Below the pieces are notes generated by a model. It ran no database searches. It saw only the letters and a program-made list of their open reading frames with translations, and had not been told where the DNA came from. A program made the position numbers and the translations under genes. Positions 14,289-18,696 of a stretch of 18,696 bases of DNA are shown here, piece after piece. Each line of letters starts with the position of its first letter. Position 1 is the stretch's first letter. The DNA comes from Bryobacterales bacterium (GTDB lineage Bacteria; Acidobacteriota; Terriglobia; Bryobacterales; Bryobacteraceae), in NCBI GenBank assembly GCA_003132905.1, contig PKZC01000379.1:1254-19949 (forward strand), written 5' to 3'.

Positions 14289-14618
14289 CAATCGGGGATC
14301 GGCCGTCCACAATTTCAAACCGTCTACGATGGCCGAGGCCAATAAATGAACATCAATCCAGCCGACACCCCGGCCATGAAGATGGCGGTGTTCGACAAAA
14401 GCCACTACGTCCGGATGAGGAACCAGGGCGGCTTGAAACATTCGCTTATAGTCCGCTAGCAGCTTCTTGCGGCCCCCTCGATCTCCGATGAGTAGCTCGC
14501 CGTAGATCAGATCGTGCCCAGCAACTTCATCGAGATCGAGGAGGCTCGCCAATTCGTCCGCGAACGGCGCTCGGTTGGAAAGAGCTCGAATCCAAACCGA
14601 CGTGTCGACTAAGATCAT
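14241..14618 (-). CDS. vapC: VapC-type PIN domain RNase toxin
   Basis: A 125-aa PIN domain protein, in its family an Mg-dependent RNase that blocks translation. Acidic active-site residues are visible: D5 in ILVDTSVW, E41 in IYGELLIG, D89 in [11 protein letters not shown] and D107 in [11 protein letters not shown] at 14618 shares one base with the VapB stop (TGATG), so translation is coupled; a TTG one codon earlier also exists. All key residues are intact. The last 48 bases overlap the end of eutC on the other strand. Confidence 0.93.
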   Translation of the reverse strand: MILVDTSVWIRALSNRAPFADELASLLDLDEVAGHDLIYGELLIGDRGGRKKLLADYKRMFQAALVPHPDVVAFVEHRHLHGRGVGWIDVHLLASAIVDGLKLWTADPRLSVVANEFGVDYRVPN

Positions 14619-14833
14619 CAAGCCGTTTGATGTCTAGCCGAAGGGGGCTCACGCCGCCGGGGAACGTCCTCGGCATCCGGCTCGGTTCCAACCAGGGCCC
14701 GGAGACGCTGATAAGCAGCGTGACGCACCAGTGCCTCCAGGCCCAACCGAACGGTTTCAGTGTCCGTCGTCGCCCCGCACGCCGCCTTGGCCTGCTCAAA
14801 GAGCTTCTCATCGATATTCAGCGTCTTCTTCAT
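14618..14833 (-). CDS. vapB: VapB-type antitoxin (type II, ribbon-helix-helix-like)
   Basis: A 71-aa protein starting MKKTLNIDEKLFEQAKAACGATTDTETVRLGLEALVRHAAYQRL, the typical beta-strand/helix/helix pattern of VapB (DUF2191-like) antitoxins, with a basic C-terminal tail (PRRREPPSARHQ) that should wrap the toxin. ATG at 14833 is used; the upstream frame is open but unrelated to the family. AGGA lies about 9 bases before the ATG. A palindrome directly upstream probably binds the VapBC complex. Confidence 0.88.
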   Translation of the reverse strand: MKKTLNIDEKLFEQAKAACGATTDTETVRLGLEALVRHAAYQRLRALVGTEPDAEDVPRRREPPSARHQTA

Positions 14834-14844
14834 ATGTGCATTCC

Positions 14845-14862
14845 TGCCATATAAGTATGGCA
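14845..14862 (-). promoter_or_regulatory. VapBC operator palindrome
   Basis: A perfect 7-bp inverted repeat, tgccata / tatggca, with a 4-base spacer taag, 11 bases upstream of the vapB start. It is flanked by an outer pair gtgcat (14836-14841) and atgcac (14870-14875). The AT-rich middle may contain the -10 region, so binding would block transcription. This is consistent with autoregulation known for VapBC. Confidence 0.6.
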
Positions 14863-14882
14863 TAAAATGATGCACGCCGCAA

Positions 14883-15401
14883 TTAAGGGAGCGGAGCGCC
14901 GGCTGCCCGACCGGAGCCCCGAAGATGCTGGTAGTAGCCCAGATCGTCGCCGGTCAGCATTTTCGTCAGAAGAATGATCTGCCCGGTGTGTTGCGAGAAG
15001 TGCTCAACAACGTGCGCGATCGCCTCCAGCACCGTTACGTCGTAGCCTTGCGGCGTGATGCGCGCCGTCAGCCGGGCCGGCGGCGTTGCACGGATAATGC
15101 CCACGGCTTCGACCACCCTGGTCTTGAGAAGATCGGCTAGTTCCGCGGTCGCCTTACCGCCGCGAGCATCAAACTCGGCATCCCGCTGGCGATTATCCGG
15201 CAAACCGGCTACGCCCGAGCCGATCCACTGCCGGACGTTCCCCGACAGATGCAGCACCAGATTGCCGACCGCGTTTTCGTTCTCCGAATTACGCGTCCAA
15301 ACCTGCTCCGGCGTTAAACGCCCCAGGCAATCGTGGATGCGGCCGTGCAACTGATCCAGTTTTTCGGCCGAGAACTCGAGGAAGATTTCTTCCGCACTCA
15401 C
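14883..15401 (-). CDS. DinB superfamily protein (DUF1572-like)
   Basis: A 172-aa four-helix-bundle protein of the DinB/YfiT metalloenzyme superfamily. Putative metal-binding histidines are H51 in NLVLHLSGNVRQWI and the pair in VVEHFSQHTGQIILLTKML (HxxxH). Members often act as thiol-dependent S-transferases or have unknown roles; the substrate cannot be read from sequence. The start is GTG at 15401, overlapping the E2 stop as GTGA, so it is translated with the dehydrogenase operon, although a functional link is not evident. vapB begins 49 bases beyond its end. Confidence 0.85.
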   Translation of the reverse strand: MSAEEIFLEFSAEKLDQLHGRIHDCLGRLTPEQVWTRNSENENAVGNLVLHLSGNVRQWIGSGVAGLPDNRQRDAEFDARGGKATAELADLLKTRVVEAVGIIRATPPARLTARITPQGYDVTVLEAIAHVVEHFSQHTGQIILLTKMLTGDDLGYYQHLRGSGRAAGAPLP

Positions 15402-16843
15402 AAAACGTCTTCAGACCAGTTCTCGAGAATCGATTTCACCTTCGCTGTGAACTGATCGGCCAGTGCGCCGTCAATCAGGCGGTGATCGAAGGTCAGGGCA
15501 AGATAGGCGATGGAACGAATTGCGATAGCGTCGTCCACCACCACCGGTACTTTCTCCACGGCCCCGACGCCAAGGATCGCCACCTGCGGCTGATTGATCA
15601 CCGGCGTCGCGAAAACGCTGCCGAAGCTGCCGAAGTTGGTGATCGAGAACGTTCCGCCCTGCACCTCATCGGGTTTAAGCTGGCGCGAGCGCGCCCGCGT
15701 GGAGAGGTCCACGATAGAACGCTGCAATCCAACCACGTTTTTCTCGTCGGCGTTGCGGATCACGGGCACGATGAGACCGTTCTCGAGGGCCACCGCGATC
15801 CCAATATTGATTTCGTTGTGATAGATGATATTGGTGCCTTCGATGGACGCGTTCAGAATCGGGAAATGCCGGATCGCTTCGGCCGCCGCTTTGGCGACGA
15901 ATGGCAGGAACGTGAGCGAGTAGCCATAGCGCTGCTGGAATTCGGCCTTGTTCCGCTCGCGCATCTTGGCGATCTTGGTCATGTCGGTTTTGTGAACCGT
16001 GGTGACATGCGCTGAAATGCGCTTGCTCATCACCATGTGCTCGGCGATGCGCTGCCGCATCACGCTCATGGGTTCCACGCGAACACGCGGGGCTTCGGCG
16101 CGGGGCATTACGGCGGGGGTGGGAGCGGGAGGCGGCACCGACGGAGCCGAGGGCGCGTAAACCGTGGGCGTGGAAGAACCGGTTGTCGCCACTGCAGTGG
16201 ACGGTGCGCTGGACTGTGCCATAGTCCGCGCACCTTGTGCCGACATGTACGCTTCCAGATCCTGCTTGGTGATGCGCCCACCGGCGCCGCTGCCATGCAC
16301 CTGCTTAAGATCGATGCCGTATTCGCGCGCCATCTTGCGAACCAATGGCGACAGCGGACCGGCGGGTGATTCGGCTTCCACGGCCGGCGCGGGTTCTTCT
16401 ACCGGAATCGGATAAGGGCCAGCGGAGTGCGCCACGGGTTCGGGCAAAGGCTGGGACTCAGGCGCGGCAGAAGCAGGGGCCTTTGCCGCTGGCTGTGCAG
16501 GCGTCGGACGTGCGGGCGCTGCCTTTGCCTCGGGTTGTGCTGGGGGCGCAGCGGGCGCGGGCGTTGCTTTGGCGGCGGCGGGTGCAGGCGTGGACGCACC
16601 GTTGCTCGCCCCTTCTTCGATGCGGCCCACTACGGTGCTGATCGCCACCGTCTTGCCTTCTTCCACCAGCACTTCCTTTAGGACGCCCGCGGTGGGCGAA
16701 GGAATCTCGGTATCCACTTTGTCGGTGGAAATTTCAAACAACGGCTCATCGCGATCCACGTGCTCCCCGGCTTTCTTCAGCCACTTGGTGAGGGTGCCCT
16801 CCACGATGCTTTCGCCCATTTGAGGCATTACAACGTCAGTCAT
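15398..16843 (-). CDS. Dihydrolipoamide acyltransferase E2 of a 2-oxoacid dehydrogenase complex
   Basis: Transfers the acyl group from E1 to coenzyme A. The 481-aa chain has one N-terminal lipoyl domain (residues 1-77, lipoyl Lys42 in STDKVDTE), an Ala/Pro-rich linker (about 80-165), an E3/E1-binding domain (SPLVRKMAREYGIDLKQVHGSG, GRITKQDLE), a second linker, and the catalytic domain from about 255 (VMRQRIAEHMVMSK) ending with the active-site DHRLIDGA near residue 455. The pattern fits SucB or a branched-chain E2; substrate specificity is not decided by sequence alone. ATG at 16843 overlaps the lipB stop (ATGA), with GGAG about 9 bases upstream inside lipB. Confidence 0.93.
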   Translation of the reverse strand: MTDVVMPQMGESIVEGTLTKWLKKAGEHVDRDEPLFEISTDKVDTEIPSPTAGVLKEVLVEEGKTVAISTVVGRIEEGASNGASTPAPAAAKATPAPAAPPAQPEAKAAPARPTPAQPAAKAPASAAPESQPLPEPVAHSAGPYPIPVEEPAPAVEAESPAGPLSPLVRKMAREYGIDLKQVHGSGAGGRITKQDLEAYMSAQGARTMAQSSAPSTAVATTGSSTPTVYAPSAPSVPPPAPTPAVMPRAEAPRVRVEPMSVMRQRIAEHMVMSKRISAHVTTVHKTDMTKIAKMRERNKAEFQQRYGYSLTFLPFVAKAAAEAIRHFPILNASIEGTNIIYHNEINIGIAVALENGLIVPVIRNADEKNVVGLQRSIVDLSTRARSRQLKPDEVQGGTFSITNFGSFGSVFATPVINQPQVAILGVGAVEKVPVVVDDAIAIRSIAYLALTFDHRLIDGALADQFTAKVKSILENWSEDVL

Positions 16844-17553
16844 AAATATGTCTCCGTATATGAAACCCCCGCTCCCTCATGGTCGCGGCTCGGTTGGTCG
16901 CAAGTTCGTCGTCCGATGCCCGGCTGCCTCTGGAACTGGCGCGCAAAGCTAGTCGACAACGCGGCGAGCACTTGTTCGCGGCTTGAATCCGATCCCAGCT
17001 CTTGCAGCGAGGTGACCGGCTTCGTTAGCCCACAGGGAACGATGTACTGAAAGTAGCGTAAATCGGTGGTGTGATTCAACGCAAACCCATGTGAGGTGAC
17101 CCAGCGGCTGATATGCACGCCGATTGCGGCCACTTTCTTTTCGTCTATCCAAACGCCGGTGCAGCCCGGAATTCGTCCGGCTACCAGGCCGAAGTTCGCG
17201 AGCGCATCGATGATTACCTGTTCGATGCCTCGTACATAAGCGACCACGTCGCGCTTCCATTCTCGCAAATCTACGATCGGATAGCCGACAATCTGGCCCG
17301 GCCCGTGATAAGTGATGTCGCCACCGCGGTTGGTGGGATAAAACTCGATGCCGGCGCTGCGCAACGCTTCTTCACCCGCCAGCAGGTTTTCGGCGTGCCC
17401 GTTGCGCCCTTGCGTGATGACGTGTGGATGCTCGACGAACAAGAGCTGATCGGGAATTAAGCCCTGCTTGCGCTGCTCCACCAGGTCTTGTTGGATGGCG
17501 AGGGCATCGCCATAGCGCATGCGCCCCAGATCGCGAACTTCAAAAGCGGGCAT
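16840..17553 (-). CDS. lipB: Octanoyl-(acyl carrier protein):protein octanoyltransferase
   Basis: Moves octanoate from ACP to the lipoyl lysine of E2 and related proteins, the first step in lipoate synthesis. Motifs: FVEHPHVITQGRNG, NRGGDITYHGPGQIVGYPI (residues 75-93), the catalytic Lys140 in KKVAAIGVH and Cys174 in YIVPCGL, both as in active LipB. ATG at 17553 is chosen (TGAGGG five bases upstream, just after lpd); a start at 17568 overlaps lpd by 8 bases. The 237 aa include a C-terminal tail from about 212 (RTCDQPSRDHEGAG) that does not look like LipB and is encoded by a REP-like repeat. The gene lies between its target E2 and lpd. Confidence 0.94.
   Translation of the reverse strand: MPAFEVRDLGRMRYGDALAIQQDLVEQRKQGLIPDQLLFVEHPHVITQGRNGHAENLLAGEEALRSAGIEFYPTNRGGDITYHGPGQIVGYPIVDLREWKRDVVAYVRGIEQVIIDALANFGLVAGRIPGCTGVWIDEKKVAAIGVHISRWVTSHGFALNHTTDLRYFQYIVPCGLTKPVTSLQELGSDSSREQVLAALSTSFARQFQRQPGIGRRTCDQPSRDHEGAGVSYTETYL
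16869..16888. repeat. REP-like hairpin within the end of lipB
   Basis: Imperfect inverted repeat: ccgc, then ccc-side and gg pairs around the loop tcat, closed by gcgg, with two mismatched positions. On the lipB strand it reads as ccgcgaccatgagggagcgg. From memory, near-identical gagccgcgacc/gggagcgg elements are dispersed in Solibacter-like genomes and give PSRDREGA-type peptides when translated. Only one copy was found in this window, so the family status is recall, not proof. Confidence 0.5.
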
Positions 17554-17560
17554 GACGCCC

Positions 17561-18696
17561 TCAGGCATTGATGGTGAGCCCGTAGACGTTGTTGAACGCC
17601 TCGCCCATCGCTTCGTACAAGGTGGGATGAGCGTGGATGGTGCCCATCAGCGTCTCGACAGTCGCCTCAGCTTCCATGGCGAGCACGGCTTCGGCGATCA
17701 GCTCGTACGCCTCAGGCCCGATGATGTGGACACCCAGAATCTCGCCGTACTTTTCTTCGGCCACCACCTTCACGAAGCCGTCGTGACTTCCCAGAATGGT
17801 CGCCTTGCTGTTGGCCACGAACGGAAATTTGCCCACCTTCACGGCGTATCCTTGCGCCCGCGCTTGAGCTTCCGTGAGTCCAACGCTGCCAATGCCCGGC
17901 TCCGTGTAGGTGCATCCGGGAATGCGATTGCGATTGATCGGCTTGGCCGGTTTGCCGGCCATATGCGCGACTGCGACCATGCCTTCCATCGTCGCGACGT
18001 GCGCCAGTTGCGGCGTTCCAGCCACCACGTCGCCGATCGCGTAGACGCCCGGTTCGCCCGTAAGTTGATGCTCGTCAACCTTGATGAAGCCGCGATCCAA
18101 CTGGACCTTCAACTTGTCGAGACCAATGTTCTCGGTATTCGGTTTGCGACCGACCGCGACGAGTAGCGTCTCGGCTTCCAGGTCCTCACGCTTTCCATTG
18201 GCGAGCGCGGCACACAGCCGGACGCCGTGCTCGGTTCGAGTGATGTTCTCGGCCTTGGCGCCGGTTTCGCAGCGGATGCCGGTCTTCTTGAAATAACGCT
18301 CCAGTTCCTTGGACACTTCTTCGTCTTCTACCGGTACCAGGCGCGGCAGCATTTCGAGAACGGTGACTTTGGTGCCGAACCGATTGAAGATGGATGCGAA
18401 CTCCACGCCCACGGCGCCCGCGCCGATGATCAGCATGGTTTTGGGGATGACCGGGAGATCCAGAATTTCAATATTCGTCAAAATCGCCTTCGCATCGGGT
18501 TCCAATCCAGGAAGCATGCGCGCTTCCGATCCGGTTGCGATGATGACATTCTTAGTCTCAAGCGTTTGCGCGCCCGCTTCCGACTTCACTTCCACTTGAA
18601 TCGGCCCTGCGCCCGAGCGAGGCAGGATGGTCCCGTAACCCTTCACCCAGTCGACCTTGTTCTTCTTCATCAGGAACTCGACGCCCTTGACGTTGC
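17561..18696 (-). CDS. lpdA: Dihydrolipoyl dehydrogenase E3 (partial, N-terminus outside window)
   Basis: Reoxidises the dihydrolipoyl group of E2 using FAD and NAD+. The reading frame is open to the window edge; the visible part starts at NVKGVEFLMKKNKVDWVKG and lacks the N-terminal FAD site and redox-active Cys pair. Present are the NAD-binding GAGAVGVEFASIFNRFGTKVTVLE, VGRKPNTENIGLDKL, the FAD-contact AIGDVVAGTPQLAH and the C-terminal dimerisation domain with the catalytic dyad in HAHPTLYEAMGEAF. The end YGLTINA is normal. It is the first visible gene of the lpd-lipB-E2-dinB run; lipB starts 7 bases after its TGA. Confidence 0.96.
   Translation of the reverse strand, partial: NVKGVEFLMKKNKVDWVKGYGTILPRSGAGPIQVEVKSEAGAQTLETKNVIIATGSEARMLPGLEPDAKAILTNIEILDLPVIPKTMLIIGAGAVGVEFASIFNRFGTKVTVLEMLPRLVPVEDEEVSKELERYFKKTGIRCETGAKAENITRTEHGVRLCAALANGKREDLEAETLLVAVGRKPNTENIGLDKLKVQLDRGFIKVDEHQLTGEPGVYAIGDVVAGTPQLAHVATMEGMVAVAHMAGKPAKPINRNRIPGCTYTEPGIGSVGLTEAQARAQGYAVKVGKFPFVANSKATILGSHDGFVKVVAEEKYGEILGVHIIGPEAYELIAEAVLAMEAEATVETLMGTIHAHPTLYEAMGEAFNNVYGLTINA

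Noticed and set aside
14834..14875. Extended VapB starting at 14875
   Set aside because: The extra 14 residues are encoded by the operator palindrome region and do not fit the family; ATG 14833 has a ribosome binding site.

Overview
The 18.7 kb window looks like a chromosomal segment of an Acidobacteriota bacterium, probably of the Solibacter/Bryobacter type. This rests on the gene order yicC-gmk-rpoZ-coaBC-udg-tmk, the paired secreted proteins at 5844-6990 (the second of DUF6152 type), a cytochrome c maturation cluster carrying a carboxypeptidase-regulatory-like protein, and REP-like and heptamer repeats. The lineage is inference from gene content; no rRNA or tRNA gene is present. Coding density is very high, with many 1-4 base stop/start overlaps. 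The longest gene-free stretches are 11352-11490 and 5713-5843, so no gap exceeds 300 bases.

Layout: (1) 1-3608, plus strand: a housekeeping run of yicC (3' end), gmk, rpoZ, coaBC, a family-4 uracil-DNA glycosylase and tmk. It serves nucleotide supply, RNA polymerase, coenzyme A synthesis and DNA repair. (2) 3601-5712, minus strand: lepB, a KirBac-type potassium channel and a YdeI/OmdA-family protein. (3) 5844-6990, plus strand: two secreted proteins of unknown function. (4) 6996-11351, minus strand: a cytochrome c maturation (System I) operon in the order ccmE, ccmF, ccmH, a CcmI-like zinc-ribbon protein and a membrane-anchored CnaB-like protein. (5) 11491-14288, plus strand: eutB and eutC for adenosylcobalamin-dependent ethanolamine cleavage, split by an antisense DUF433/DUF5615 toxin-antitoxin pair. 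(6) 14241-14833, minus strand: a VapBC module with a palindromic operator. (7) 14883-18696, minus strand: lpd (truncated by the window edge), lipB, an E2 acyltransferase and a DinB-family gene, forming a lipoate-dependent 2-oxoacid dehydrogenase operon without its E1.

The most interesting points are as follows. CcmE has Cys where the haem-binding His normally sits (CxxxY type), and it is encoded with a six-cysteine CcmH variant and two unusual accessory proteins. Two toxin-antitoxin loci surround eutC, and the DUF5615 toxin carries a probable one-base frameshift that sends its C-terminus antisense into eutB. A perfect 8-bp inverted repeat ends two bases before the eutB start codon. A heptamer tandem repeat occurs both inside the udg coding sequence and in a promoter region. 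A REP-like hairpin has apparently been captured as the end of lipB. No complete new defence or mobile system was recognised.
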